A stretch of DNA of 64,000 nt, taken from positions 1-64,000 of the forward strand of contig JAMWET010000479.1 in the NCBI GenBank assembly GCA_024036415.1. Reading direction: 5' to 3'. Positions 36,540-48,894 of the stretch are shown here, in pieces. Made by a program: the position numbers and the translations under genes. Under the pieces are notes generated by a model. The model was not told where the DNA came from. It did no database searches and worked only from the letters and a program-made list of their open reading frames with translations. Numbering within the stretch: the stretch's first letter is position 1; each line of letters begins with the position of its first letter. The DNA is from Prochilodus magdalenae (taxonomy: Eukaryota > Chordata > Actinopteri > Characiformes > Prochilodontidae).

Positions 36540-37010
36540 CTGCACATGGGTCTTGTTATGCTGGGACAGGATGAGGAGGCAGGATACAAGTGAAAGTATT
36601 AAATGTTGAACAACAAGATGAAACAAAACCAAAAACACCGGAAAACTAAGGAACAAAACCCTACTGTGGGACAGGGAAACAGAAACAACCAACAGAGACT
36701 AAATCAACGGACATGAAGACAAGAGACCAACATGGAGACAGAACACCAAGCAAGAACACAGGGGACTACAGGGAGTATAAGTAAACAAAGACTAGCAAGG
36801 AACATCTGGAAGGGGCGGAGCTACAAACCAAGGACAGGTGAGGGGACTGACAAGGGGGCAGAGAGAGGAGGAGCCAAAAACCAAAACAAACAGAAGCACA
36901 TGGAACAGGACAACAAAGGGCACATGGACATGACAAGACAGCAACAGAAACCCAGAGTAAACCGAGACAAACAGGGGCAAAACAGGACAGGACATGACAG
37001 GTCTGAAATG
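36540..37010 (-). repeat. LTR-like dispersed repeat, right-arm mirror of copy 1
   Basis: Inverted counterpart of 4,405-4,885. It lacks a 24-26 base duplication (GTCATGTCCATGTGCCC repeated) that is present in the left copy. Confidence 0.7.
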
Positions 37011-37303
37011 ATTTGTCATTGTTAAGACTTCTAGTCTTGTTGAGTGAAGCTTTGAGGTCCGTAAAATGAGCCCGAAAAAAACCTCTCTTAATCCTGTGAC
37101 AAACATAAATACGCCTAACCTGTACATTTTCATAACAGCATTTAGTTTGGCTGAGCATGGCAAAGATACCTCAAGTCATTCAAGTTACAACACTCACATC
37201 CAGATGACGGTTCCTCAGTGCCTTTTGTCTATTTTATCAGTGGACACTGGATTCTGTTAACTGGATAGTTCTAGTTGGTAGACATTTCTCCGTCCAGCAG
37301 TTA

Positions 37304-38839
37304 CAGTGGGGCAAATAAGTATTTAGTCAACCACTGATTGTGCAAGTTCTCCTACTTAGAAAGATAAGAGAGGTCTGTAATTTTCACCATAGGTACACTT
37401 TAACTATGAGACACAAAATGATAAATTATAGTGGAAAGTAAGTATTTGGTCAATAACAAAAGTTCAACACAATACTTTGTAACATAACCTTTGTTGGCAA
37501 TGACAGAGGTCAAGCGTTTCCTGTAAGTCTTCACCAGGTCTGCACACACTGTAGCTGGTATTCCTCCAGGCAGATCTCCTCTGGAGCAGTGATGTTTTGG
37601 GGCTGTCGCTGGGCAGCACAGACTTTCAACTCCCTCCACAAATTTTCTATGGGGTTGAGGTCTGGAGACTGGCTAGGCCACTCCAGGACCTTGACATGCT
37701 TTTTACGGAGTCACTCCTTCATTGGCCGAGCAGTGTGTTTGGAATCACTGTCATGCTGGAAGACCCAGCCATGTTCCATCTTTAATGCTCTCACTAAAGA
37801 ATAGAGGTTTTGGCTTAAAATCTCACAGTACATGGCCCCGTTCATTCTTCCCTTAACACGGATCAGCCGTCCTGTCCCCTTTGCAGAAAAACAGCCCCAG
37901 AGCGTTTCCACCCCCATGCTTCATAGTAGATATGGTGTTCTTGGGATCCAACTCAGCGTTCTTCTTCCTCCAAACACGACGAGTTGAGTTTTTACCAAAA
38001 AGTTCTATTTTGGTTCCATCTGACCACATGATACCTTCCCAATCCTCTGCTGGATCATCCATACGCTCTCTGGCAAACTTCAGACGGGCCTGGACATGTA
38101 CTTGCTTAAGCAGGGGGACACGCCTGGCTCTGCAGGATTTGAATCCCTCTCGCCTTAGTGTGTTACTGATGGTAGCCTTTGTCACTTTGGTCCCAGCTCT
38201 CTGCAGGTCATTCATCAGGTCCCTCCGTGTAGTTCTGGGATTTTTGCTCACTGTGCTCATGATCATTTTGACCCCACGGGATGAGATCTTGCGTGGGGCC
38301 CCAGATTGAGGGAGATTATCAGTGGTCTTGTATGTCTTCCATTTTCTTACAATTGCTCCCACAGTCGATTTATTCACACCAGCCTGCTTGCCTATTGTAG
38401 ATTCACTGTTCCCAGCCTGGTGCAGGTCTACCATTTTCTCCCTGGTGTCTTTCGACAGCTCTTTGGGCTTGGCCATGGTTGAGTTTGGAGTCTGACTGTT
38501 TGAGGCTGTGGACAGGTGTCTTTTATACAGATAACCAGGTCAAACAGGTGCCATTTATAACAGTAACGAGTGGAGGACAGAAGAGCTTCTTAAAGAAGAA
38601 GTTACAGGTCTGTGAGAGCCAGAACTCTTACTTGTTTGTTATTGACCAAATCCTCAATTTCCACCACAATTTACAAATAAATTCTTTAAAAATTCTACAA
38701 TGTGATTTCCTGGATTTTTTTTTTTATTTTGTCTCACATAGTTGTACCTGTAAGTGTACCTATGATTAAACTTACACATCTTTCTGGGTAGGAGAACTTG
38801 CACAACCAGTGGTTGACTAAATACTTTTTTGCCCCACTG
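37304..38839 (-). mobile_element. Tc1-like DNA transposon, full-length copy, right arm
   Basis: The same terminal inverted repeats as the 2,725 element, with TA at 37,302-37,303 and 38,840-38,841. Its length of 1,536 bp is close to the usual 1.6 kb of fish Tc1 elements, so this copy preserves the undeleted state. Confidence 0.93.
37525..38476 (-). pseudogene. Tc1-like transposase pseudogene, right arm
   Basis: Translation starts at 38,476 (minus strand) with [14 protein letters not shown]. Codon 30, a stop in the left arm, is open here, and the frame runs without a stop to 37,853. The N-terminal helix-turn-helix region and the first catalytic aspartate ([11 protein letters not shown]) are intact. 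The HGGGN frameshift near 37,905 is shared with the left copy. The second block ([11 protein letters not shown]) is in another frame, which stops at 37,711 after RPMKE. The third catalytic block, [15 protein letters not shown], survives at about 37,660-37,615 in yet another frame. All three DDE blocks are therefore present but in separate frames, and the copy is inactive. Confidence 0.92.
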
Positions 38840-39244
38840 TACACCGAGGTGTTCACTCATACACACATATGCACATGTTTTTGGAGGGTGACAGCAGTGC
38901 AGAAATCGAGTATCGATCAGTGATCTCCCATCTGTGTCATTTTTGCAGAGATCAGATTTCATTTTAACCTTTGGTGTAAACATCGCTCATTTACCAATTA
39001 TTTCATAGAGCCCAGTCTTTATCTAATCCCATATGAAATTAGCTTTAGTCATAATATATGTTCATCCACATTTTGGGCTAAGCACCTTGTGACAACCTCT
39101 ACACCTAGTGGCTTTATCAAAAACCTCCAAGATTGGTCAGTGTCTATTAGCTGTCCATCTAAACCTACTCATGTAGATATTTTGACCGAATGCTTTGAGG
39201 ACACTTTTCATTCTACTTTAAATAAGGTGGCTCCACTATAAAGC

Positions 39245-39525
39245 TAAAGGATAGGGCAGCATAAGCTTGATCCATGGTACAACGATCATACGCATTTGCC
39301 CACAGATGTTGAAGCTGGGCCAGTTGATCCTGCACATTCATAGGTTGGCAAAGCTGTCATCCTAGCTGGTCCCATAAATGCTCAACTGGTGACAAATCTG
39401 TTACCTGGGCAAAGAGGTGTTGCAATCTGGCTGAAAAATGCCAGCTGGAAGAGAAGCCTGCCATGAGGGGCAATACATGTGGCTAGTGGAAGTTCCGCAC
39501 ATCTTCCTGAGCTGTTAGTGTTCCG
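39245..39525 (-). pseudogene. Decayed Tc1/mariner transposase fragment, right-arm copy
   Basis: Inverted counterpart of 2,060-2,345 with the same premature stop after the EHLWDQL-like motif. Confidence 0.5.
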
Positions 39526-39973
39526 CATATGACCACTAGGGGTGACCAACTCTCTAAATCATCACACCAGCAGCTGGAGCATTCCAAATCATTTGTCATT
39601 CCAAATCAAATTATTCTCTCTACTGGTGGTCTGTGTTCGTCATCCGTAGCCTCACATAACTAGACCACATCTGTAATCATTTATATATCTGCCTGAGACT
39701 TAACTAAATGCAATTTCTTTCAGCAGTCTGACATTTTTATTTGGGTGCATTCTATTTTTATTAATGAGTATATTTAGCACAGTCTCTAAATTATCCAGTA
39801 GCCAATCTGCTGATAACCTCTGTTGGATTATAGTAGCAAAGATTTTTGTGTTTTTTTTTTTTATTTAATAAAAGTGCAAAAAGAAAATGCACAGTCGACT
39901 GCCCCATAAATCTAATCCAAGCACAATGTAATTACTGTGGAGAGGATGGAATATTTTGCATAATTCAACAAAC

Positions 39974-39974
<1 letters not shown>

Positions 39975-40039
<65 letters not shown>
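39975..40039. repeat. (TA)n microsatellite, right arm
   Basis: Inverted counterpart of the 1,535-1,592 tract, slightly longer and followed by an AT-rich degenerate stretch to about 40,080. Confidence 0.95.
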
Positions 40040-40045
<6 letters not shown>

Positions 40046-40121
40046 AATATATATATCATATAATATTATAAAATTGATATCAAAATGTCAATGAGGAAGT
40101 TGTGGCATAATAATTAATTTT

Positions 40122-41310
40122 CTACCTGCATTGGAGTGACATGAAACATGAAAGTCTGGATTTAGGCCTCATCACAGCACTGGTAGAATCTTTTATCAGA
40201 ATGTAAATGAATACGGCAGATCCTCTGTTCACACAAAAGTATGGTGTTCCACAAGGCTCTGTCATAGAACCCCTATTATTTGCCCTATATATGCTATACA
40301 AGGCATACATTTTCACTGCTATGCTGACAATTCATAATTGTATATTTCAGATGATACATTTTAACTTAATAAGATATAGAACTGTGTAAAAGACATAAAA
40401 GACTGAATGGCAAGTAACGTCCTCCAACTCATCTCAGACAAACTGTTGGAAACAAGCTGTTTTCATTATTGCTTAACCTTAATAGCTTCCCAGTCACCCC
40501 AGGTACATCTGTAAAAACTGTTTTACAATAGATCCTGATCTGTTGCTGGTTTGTGCCTTTCATACTTTGAAGTTTGATTATTGCAAAGCTCTGCTTTCTT
40601 GTTGTTTAACCAAAAGCCTTAACAAGCTTAAGTTAGTCCAGAATGCTGCAGCCAGAGGCTTTATGAGAATTTAAAATTTGATCATATCAGCCCAGTCTTA
40701 TTGAACTCACAATTTTTGCCGGTTAAATTCCACTAAGATACAAAGCTCTAAACAGCCTCGCTTCTCAGTACCAGAGTGAACTTGTCTTATATTATGAACC
40801 AACATGTGTACTTGGATGACAAGTGGGCTCACTTAGCAATTAGCAACTGGAATTATTAAAGGGCACAGAGCCTTTTCATACAAAGCATTGACAGAGACCA
40901 TTATGGTAAACTGAAAATGTTGGTTCTGTCACCCAGAGAGCCCTCATGTCTTTGTTACCTTCAGACTCTTCCTTTAAGTTATGTTGTAATGCCCAGTTGT
41001 GATGGTTAGGCCTGTCGGAGTCACTGCTGCATTCTGTTAACACCATATAGTGCTCTCAGGTCTTCTAACAGAACCAACTGTCTGTGTTTTTTGTTTTTTG
41101 TTTGTTTTTTTGCCCAAGCTAAAGTATTGTCCATCCTGTATGGTCTGATGCAGAACTACTGCCCATCCTGGTGGTGTTTATCTGCCCTGACTGGGTGTCC
41201 TGCTTGCCTAGTTGAACAGTCCTCCCTTCTCAGTGACTGTATAGTTCTCTGGGTACAGTGGCTCCTCAAGTGCCAGTGTGTCTTGGCTCTGTGTAGCATA
41301 ACTGATTGAC
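40122..41310 (+). mobile_element. L2-like LINE 3' fragment, right-arm copy
   Basis: This is the inverted counterpart of 290-1,480. The GVPQGSV RT motif is at about 40,243 and the YADN-plus-stop version of the catalytic motif is near 40,320. The LVQNAAAR motif is near 40,640. Both arms carry the same defects, so it was dead before the arms separated. Confidence 0.75.
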
Positions 41311-41589
41311 TTCAGACATAAACTCTGGCTTGATAACAAGGCTAAGGTCAGATTTATTGATCTCTCAAAAAAAAACATTCAGAGAAAAAAAAATCAAACA
41401 TAAGATGCCTAAAAATTAACATAGCATTAAGCACTAAACTCTGCAGAGTTCACCACTCTGGAGAAATACTGGAGAAATCGCAGGCACTAGCAAGAGTACG
41501 AGAAATTCTCGTTTCTACTGGCACAGAAAGTTCTTTCTGCCTTCAAGTCTGGTCTGAGGAAACACACAGAGCCCAGAGCCAGAAGATTT

Positions 41590-42064
41590 GAGTATGCATA
41601 CAGCTAAACAAGATAAGAGGGAACATGACCATGCAGTATATTCCAACTAATAAGTTTATACTGAATGGGAGTGATAGCCAGCCGACTGTTGAAACCCTCA
41701 GGGAGTTCAAGAGAAATTGCAAAGTCTCCAAAAAAAAAGAAGAGCAGTTTACCAGTGCTTCATGCCTGTATAGGTTTCATTAGTAACCAGTTTACCAAAC
41801 CTGGGAATGCTTCACTTGACACGGTGTGATACTACATTCACTGAGTAGTAAGAGATGGTCTCCAAGGAGACACATATCTAGTGAGATTTAAATTAACCAC
41901 CTTGATGAACAAAGACGCAGTTCTAAAGAGTTAGAGGTCAGTAAATTGTATTCATATGTCTACCTGTAACACAGCCAAGCACTGGACACATCTTGCAGTC
42001 ATTGTAGATGAATATCTACCACTTAGTCTTTTCCTGACTAAGCTGAAGGAGGGTATAAGGAAAA
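41590..42064. other. Unique flank right of the palindrome
   Basis: No gene or repeat recognised. This is the first sequence with no mirror image in the window. Confidence 0.5.
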
Positions 42065-42200
42065 CACTGAAGGTGTTCCTCGTTAGTCCTTGTTGTTTTA
42101 TAGTCCATGGTGTTCCCTTTTGTTCTTGCTTGGCGTTTTGTCTCTGTCAGTTGTTTTTGTAACCCTGGTCCATGGTAGTGTTTTGTTTGGCTTTTGGTGA
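42065..42200 (+). repeat. LTR-like dispersed repeat, partial copy
   Basis: Shows the GTGTTCCTCGTTAGTCCTTG, TTCTTGCTTGGCGTTTTGTC and TTGTAACC.TGGTCCATGGTA landmarks of the family at 4,405. It begins about 0.5 kb right of the inverted-repeat boundary. Confidence 0.5.
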
Positions 42201-42716
42201 TCAGCTTCAGGTTTTAAACTTTAATGCTTTGGTCCCAAATAGAAAAACTTGGAATTCAATAAAACATTTAGTTTTCGCTATAGGAAGAGGTGGAGAAGTT
42301 AGTTCTTTTGATCTTATTGCTTGGTGTACAACAACGAATCGCTGGTTGAATTACAACTAGCCCTTCGCCTACAACCCTAAACTCTGCACACAAGGCCAGC
42401 TTGTACAATGCAATGGTAATTCAGTGGACGCAGTTGGCAGTGACTGGTAATAAATAGCCCTACAGGTGGTCACATCATGGTGCATAACTTTAGATGGCTT
42501 TTGACTTTCTGAAATACCAGAAAAGATAGATGCAAGCTGCAGTGACAATGCTCAGTGTTCATACCTAAGACTCAGTAATGAAGACTGATGTTCACTGTGC
42601 CTTAGTCATGGGCTAGTCAAGCGTGGTTCCCACTGCAGTTATGTCTGTAAAGTAGTTAGTCTTTAGTAATTTCCTTAACGTATTGAAGGGAGGAGGGATT
42701 GCGTCATGTCCTTCCC

Positions 42717-43140
42717 TCAGTAAGAGCATTGAAGATGGGTCGTGGCTGGGTCTTCCAGCATGACAATGACCTGAAACACACAAACAGGGCAACTAAGGAT
42801 TGGCTCCATAAGAAAACCTAGCCAGTCTCCAGACCTGAACCCAATAGATAATCTTTGGAGAGAGCTGAAACTCAATGTTGCCCAGCAACAGCCCTGAAAC
42901 CTGAAAGATCTGGAGAAGGTCTGTATGGAGGAGTGGGCCAAAATCCCTGCTGCAGTATGGGCAAACTTCGAGAACTACAGGAAATGTCTGACCTCTGTCA
43001 TTACACACAAAGGTTTCTCTACCAAATATTAGAGTCTTGTTTTTCTATTGTATCAAATACTTATTACAGACCTCTCCATTCTTTGTAGGTGGGAAAACTT
43101 GCAAAATCAGCAGTGTATCAAATATTCATTTTCCGCATTG
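42717..43140 (+). mobile_element. 5'-truncated Tc1-like transposon 3' end
   Basis: Starts in the transposase with [10 protein letters not shown] (second catalytic block, about 42,752-42,783). [14 protein letters not shown] (about 42,857) follows after the PDLNPIDN block around 42,835-42,860. The C-terminal [23 protein letters not shown] end stops at a TAG near 43,030. The 3' terminal repeat follows, with GTATCAAATA at 43,050 and again at 43,115 and the degenerate end TTCATTTTCCGCATTG. The first catalytic residue and the 5' half are missing. The family is close to, but distinct from, the 2,725 element. Confidence 0.85.
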
Positions 43141-43144
43141 CATA

Positions 43145-44200
43145 TGTGCACAAACATGGCAGCAGCATGTTCAATACCTGGCGGAACATTTTAGGGGTCA
43201 CTGCTGAAAGATTTTGCAAACCTTGCACTGCCATATGTCAGGAATAAATCTGCCAACTGGCAACATAGTGATGGTGAAAGATGACAACCTGCTTCAAAAT
43301 GAATGGTAAGCAGAGTAAACGTTCGCTTCCCAAAACTCTCACATTCTCATCACATTGCTGAGCCTAAAGTCTAGTTCTGACTGTAAGATTGGGCTTTATA
43401 TTTTAGACTTGTTACTGTTCTTAATGCTACTTAAGCTATAGAAATCACTTGCGAGTGGTAAACGGTTAATAGTTTTTTATCACATTTGTGATTTGGTAAA
43501 GGATCCTATAAAGTGTTCTCTGGTTACACATTTTAAAATTCTTCATTTATTTCAGCTCCTGATTTGGGAAGTTTTTCTTTTGGCAAGTGCTATTATTATA
43601 TTTTAGTACCTAGTTGGAAAGTGAACAAGGTATCTGGACAATTATATTGATCATTCAGAGAATTATAAGCGTGTTTCATAGTCACATATACAGTTCTTGT
43701 AATGTTAGCTAATTTTTCTATGAATTTCCTGCCTTATTGTTTATAATTGTCTTGATTATTAAATACTCAGTCAAGCCCGCTCAGTTTTAAATAAAGTCAA
43801 GCTCAAATATGGACACCTTGTTTAGTCCGAGAATTGTTTATGTTGTCTTATATGGCTTGAAATCGAGCTGTGTTGGGTTTCTTATGTAGGAGACTGAGAA
43901 CTGTCCCTAAAAGCATTTTACTGAAACATGCTTCGTTCATTATCAGTTTTATGGCTCTTGTGTGAACAAATGACAATTTTGTTGTTCTTTTAATCTAGTT
44001 CTTATGTTGAATTCATGAAACTAAAAGGAATTCAGCTTTTCAGCTGGAGTTGCTACAAAGCACTTCAGCAGGAAATGGTGATTAGACACAGATTGGACAT
44101 TTCCTGATGGATATATCTGCTAACTTTACCATTTCAGGCAGTCTATCATCTTCATAAAGACTAAAAAGTAAGCATGTATTGGCAAGGTGACTGTATGTCT
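43145..44200. other. Non-coding stretch
   Basis: AT-rich, with no gene or known element recognised. Confidence 0.4.
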
Positions 44201-44204
44201 AGAA

Positions 44205-44705
44205 GGTATGCCTAGGACTCCAATCCCCAGAGCGCACCGCTTGGTGACTTCACGGCCAGATGCTCTCCATCAGCAAATCACACACCACACTCCACGTCAC
44301 CAGAATATTGATTACTCACCTGCTTCTTGTTAGATCTGTTACATACACTCTCAGTCTCCTTGCCTCTTTGCAAGTTTTGCCAACTCTGTTGCCACTGAGC
44401 TGTCTCTGCCTGTTTACTTTGTGTTACTGTGTTTGACTTTGCTTTGTTTGCTGGTTTTCCCCTATGCCTTTTCCTTTGTCTTCGTTTGCCTTAATTGGAT
44501 TAATATCATTACCTACTCTGACTGTTATTCGGCTTTGCTTTCGTCTTTTCCTTTTGGTATGTTTGCCTGGTTTATCTTTGTTAGCTTGTTACCTACCAGA
44601 ACTGCGTGTTGCTACAGCCCGGTCAATAAACCTGGTTTTACTTTACTCTCTGCAGGCGTCTAGTCAGTCCTTCGGATGTTGCATCTACCAGGGAAAACCA
44701 GTGAT
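44205..44705 (+). mobile_element. LTR-like segment, possible solo Gypsy-type LTR
   Basis: A pyrimidine-rich unit with an AATAAA signal at about 44,626 (GGTCAATAAACCTGG), a GT-rich stretch just downstream, and a sharp end near CATCTACCAG. This looks like the R-U5 part of a fish LTR. It is oriented plus, while the Gypsy pol relic 0.7 kb to the right is minus, so the two are probably not the same insertion. Boundaries and target duplication are not established. Confidence 0.4.
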
Positions 44706-45094
44706 CTGATAATGAGAATTTGAGAAGACCTCAGTGTAGGGCCAGAGGCAGGGGAAGAAATGTCTGATTAGTTTGTTAGGTAGGTGAAGCTAAACAATCT
44801 GAACAGGCAGCAGGATCTTCAGGAGGAGCGAAATTCTCTATATAGCATTAGACAGTAGGATGCTTAATGATAGGTAACTTAGTCCAGAAAGCAGGCAAGC
44901 AGGGGCACACCATCAACATACTTAAATATGAATTATAACTTGAAATTTTAGATAATTTATTAAATCTGTTATTTTGTTGTATATTTTTTACTTAATATTT
45001 AGCCTAAGGATACGTACTTTCCTCTTAGCAATGATGTTAAAATGGGTTTGTTTATCATGTGGTTTACCTTTAGCAGATGGTATTTTTAGTAAGC

Positions 45095-45210
45095 TAATCA
45101 GAATTAGAATCAGGTTTATTGTGAAAGTATGTTGACACACTCAAGGAATTTGGTTTGGAAGTTTGTGTCTCTCTAGTACTGAACCAATAGAGACAAAACT
45201 TACTGAAAGG
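45095..45210 (+). repeat. Common fish repeat fragment
   Basis: CAGAATTAGAATCAGGTTTA then TTGTGAAAGTATGTTGACAC and CAAGGAATTTG match a frequent teleost interspersed repeat beginning with tandem AATCAG. Confidence 0.5.
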
Positions 45211-45374
45211 TCACAAAATACACATATATAGATATATGATATGTTTTCACAATTGAAGAATAAAAATCTCAGGGACATTTATTATATCTTTCTGTCAAAA
45301 AAGGTGTAAACATGCTGTCAGCCAAAACCATCATGGGCTTCAGGATAGGTCCAGGGGTGGATGGCTCAGTGATT

Positions 45375-46760
45375 TTACCTTATAGAGCCAGGATAAGGCA
45401 TCTGCCCTAGAGTTACAAGTTCCAGGATGATACGTGATTTGAAATCAAAGCGAGAAAAGAACAAAGACCAATGAGCCTGACGAGAGTTGAGATACTCAAG
45501 ATTCTTATGGTCTGTTAATAAAAGGAAGGGATGTTGAGCCCCCTCTAACCAGTGACTCCACTCTTTGAAGCTCCTTATTCCCAATTGTATATTTACACTC
45601 AGCTGGGGACAATTTATGCTAGAAGTATGCAATGTGACACCAATGTGGGGTTCACCAATGTGCTGTAACAATACAGCACCTACTCCCACACTGGAGGCTT
45701 CAACCTCCACAACATAGGGTCTAGTAGGATCAGGTTGCTTGAGTAAGGGGACAGTGGCGAACCTCTGTTTGAGCTCCTCAAATGCACTCTCTGCCTGAGG
45801 GTTCCAAACCAGGTGCTTGACATTGCCCATTAAGCATAGAGGTACGAGGAGCAGCCACCGAGCTGTAGTTACCCATAAAGCATCAGTAAAATTGAGCAAA
45901 ACCAAGAAACCTCTGTAGGTCACAGACAGAATTGGGGTAGGCCAGTTAGCCACGGCTTCCACCTGACTGTCGTTCATGATGTTGACCTCCAGACTAATAA
46001 CATAACCGATAAACGAGGTTGAACCCAAATTAAATTTACATTTCTACCCCTTAACAAACGGTTCCCTAAGAGACAAGAGAGAACCCTATGGACATGCTGG
46101 GTGTGACTAGTTAAATCATGTGAGTATATCATGATGTCATCAATATAGGAGATAACAAATCAACCCAACATATCCCGGACAGCATCATGAAGGATTGGAA
46201 GACAGATGGGGCGTTCTTTAACCCGAAAGGCATAACTTAGTTAACTTAGATAACTTCTTAGTGCCCCCTAGTGGTGAGGAAGGCCGTCTTCCATTCATCA
46301 CCCTCCCGGACCCTGACAAGATTGTAAGCACTACAGAGATCCAATTAAGTGAATACAGAAATTGGGAATAACGGTAGTGGATAGGGATAAAGCTTGATAA
46401 TAGAATTTAGACCATGATATTCTAGACCACCATTCTTCTTTTCAACAAAAAAGAAGGCCACAGGTGATGTGGATGGGCGGATAAATGCCTGAGCTAGAGG
46501 TAGGTACTCCTCCAAGGCTTTGTCCTCTGCTTGGGTAAGCGGATAAACATGAGATTTTGGAGGTACTTGATTGTTAATTAAATTGATCTCACAATCATTA
46601 ACCTGGTGTGGTGGCAATTTGGTGGCATTAGCCTTTTTGATGAACTCCACTAAATCACGGTATTCTGGAGGAATACACACGGGAGACAGAACATCTGGGC
46701 TCTCAATTAAGGTAGAAGTGGTAGACAGCTTGATCCCCAAACTGCAGCGGTGTCTCATTA
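45375..46760 (-). pseudogene. Ty3/Gypsy LTR-retrotransposon pol relic (RT-RNase H)
   Basis: Read on the minus strand from 46,758. A linker with PPEYRDLVEFIKKANA precedes the RT domain, where PSTSPVAFFFVEKKNGGL is the fingers motif. Then come LDLCSAYNLVRV (about 46,320), VMPFGLKNAPSVFQSF (about 46,225), the catalytic YIDDIM (about 46,150) and an RNase H-like tail including DALWV, VVEVEASSVGVGAVL (about 45,715) and LLTDHKNLEYLNSRQAHW (about 45,525-45,470). The domain order is that of Gypsy pol. Frameshifts separate the segment around YIDDIM from its neighbours and stops are present. Integrase is absent. No gag or protease was firmly recognised to its right. It is a dead, partial copy. Confidence 0.88.
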
Positions 46761-47277
46761 AAGTTTAATGATGCCATTAACATACTTTTTCATTTCGGTC
46801 AGCGAACTATCAGTCCCATCAGGCTGATTTGTCAATGACTTATTGACCTCCATACGAGATGCAAGGAAGCGGTATTTCTGTAGAAGAGAGTCAATTGCAT
46901 TTTAAGTGGCAATGGCATCATCCTGAGAAGCAGTGGCTGAGTTATACTGAGCTGCCAGGTTCTGTACTAAAGAACCATGTCTGGTGTTTGAAGAATCAGT
47001 GAAACACTAGGATCCAATCGGCAGACTGTTTCAAGTCAAGTACTTTTATTGTCAATACCTCAATATAGTTATATGTACAAGACATACAGAGGACTGAAAC
47101 TGAAAATCAGGTCGTTACTCTCTGACCTGAGTTGCAGGACATTTAAGGATAAATAGATTACAACTAAAACAAAAACATGAGTATATTAAATATATTAAAC
47201 AGTAACCATAAAATAGACTAACACAGGACATACCATAAAATACAATAAGGGCCCTGAGATAGAAATAATGTTACATC
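46761..47277. other. Mixed stretch between pol relic and LTR-like repeat
   Basis: 46,761-47,030 could be decayed upstream retroelement sequence. 47,030-47,110 has a CAAGTACTTTTATTGTCAAT fish-repeat motif. No gene recognised. Confidence 0.35.
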
Positions 47278-47620
47278 TGTCTGCCTGTCCCTGTGCTCCT
47301 TGTTGTCATGATCCATGTGCTTTTGTTTGGTCATGTGCTCCTCCTGTCTCCGCCCTCTAGGTCCCGTGTTTGTAGCCCCGCCTCTTCCCAGGTGTTCCTT
47401 GTTAGGCGGTGTTCATTTATACTCCCTGTGGTCCCCTGTGTGTTGGCTTGGCGTTTTGGTTTCATGTTGTATGTTTCAGTCCTTCACAGTTAGTTTGGTA
47501 ATCCTGTTTCTTGTTCCTTCGGTTTGCTTCTATCGGTTTTGTTTTGTTATTTTGTGTTTCATTAAACTACTTGCGTTTACATCCTGCCTCCTTGTCTGCC
47601 ACCTTTGTGACACATAATGA
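47278..47620 (+). repeat. LTR-like dispersed repeat, copy 2
   Basis: Same landmark order as 4,405-4,885: GTGCTCCTCCTGTCTCCGCC, CTCTTCCCAGGTGTTCCTTG, TTTATACTCCCTGTGGTCCC, and the end ACATCCTGCCTCCTTGTC followed by GTGACA. Confidence 0.7.
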
Positions 47621-47884
47621 GACAGTAAGACACTGAAGACAATAAGGGCGATATAGTGACGTGCACTAGCTGAATTAAGATGTAGGATTAAAGTGGTATG
47701 ACAGCGTCAGTATAACAGTAGCGCAAATTGAAAATCATTAAGTCTGGTTTTTAAAGTGATGAGTGCAGAGCAGTTCTTAAAAAGTCACAGTTCAGTATTT
47801 AATGGGGTGGTCAGGGTGCTGAGTTTGTGTGCAGGGGGCAGAAGTGGGAGGGTGTTGCATCAAACTGTGGGGAATCAGGACTAA

Positions 47885-48350
47885 GAATGGCAGTGGAACC
47901 TTCTCACACGGACTTCAGCAGCACTTGAGCTAACTGCTTCCCAGCAGCAGTAGTTGTCAGGTGTGCCTCAAGGTTGAGCAGGCGTGGCACTACATGTGAG
48001 AGTGACTGTCGCTCTGAAGCTGCTATGTATGAATGGCAAAGGGATCAAGCAGCTCGACCAGGTTTTCCAGCTTAGCCCAATCGCTCATGAGAAGTGTGTC
48101 CGTGCTCAGCTCCTCAAGCACTTGGTTTAGTTCAGTCTCCTCAGCAGATCAAAAGTGCTGTTCCAGCATGTGCTGCAATCTCGAACAGTCTCGGAATCTT
48201 GGACCGGAGCTTTGCCACACTTTTTGATCATTGCTTCTTTTGCCACTGACGATTTCCTCACAGTGTACCAGCTTTCTTGCTCTTGGTATGAGCAAATCAG
48301 CATTTGGGTGCTTCATGACATTTTTCAGCGTGAGTAAAAGGGTGTGGGCC
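47885..48350 (-). pseudogene. hAT transposase relic, C-terminal block
   Basis: On the minus strand from 48,350 the translation gives HTLLLTLKNVMKHPNADLL, then a cysteine-poor stretch, then LEELSTDTLLMSDWAKLENL followed by VELLDPFAIHT (about 48,110-48,018). The W-x-x-[IL]-x-x-[LV]-x-x-LL-x-PF pattern is typical of the helical insertion region of hAT superfamily transposases. Stops and a frame change occur near 48,150 and 47,990. It lies downstream, in coding order, of the block at 48,895-49,345, separated by about 540 bases of unrelated AT-rich DNA. Confidence 0.7.
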
Positions 48351-48894
48351 AGGCATTGACATTCTCACCATCATCTGGCAGGTTCTTAGAGAGTACACAG
48401 AGAGAACATCAGAGATAATCAAATGTAAAACACACAGAAGAATAGTACATTTGAATGAGTGCCAATTTGTTTCCACAGGGTGACATGTTTAATATTCTAT
48501 CTTTATAATAAATCTCAATATGAGTCAGGATCAGTATGAAATCATGACATGGCAGTAACTACAGTATAATGTCCATGTCAAAGCAGATATATCACAGATT
48601 GAAAATTTGACCAGGCCTATAGCAGTAGGACAGGTTACGTTACATGTATAATATCTTAATATCTTAATAGCCATTAAGAAAAATAAAGGGCCCACATTTT
48701 CATGTTAGCCCACCAGTTTGGGAAGGTTGCTGTATATATATGACATCAATAAAAGAAATCAAGTACATTATTTCCCTTTCTCTTTTTTATATCAATTAAA
48801 ACTTACAGTAATATAATTGTGATATTTTATATTCAAATAAAAAAATCAATAAAACAATAAAACAAAAAATTTTGCACTATAACCACATTCACTA

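Larger units (their letters stand above)
20298..41588 (-). repeat. Right arm of the giant inverted repeat
   Basis: This is the reverse complement of 5-20,260. From about 33.9 to 41.6 kb it matches the left arm closely, with scattered substitutions and a few block indels. From 20.3 to about 33.8 kb it carries many single-base insertions and other small errors relative to the left arm. The canonical SINE tail near 33.4 kb and the regular minisatellite near 32 kb are visibly corrupted here. Homology ends near 41,588-41,600, and sequence to the right is not repeated in the window. Confidence 0.97.
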
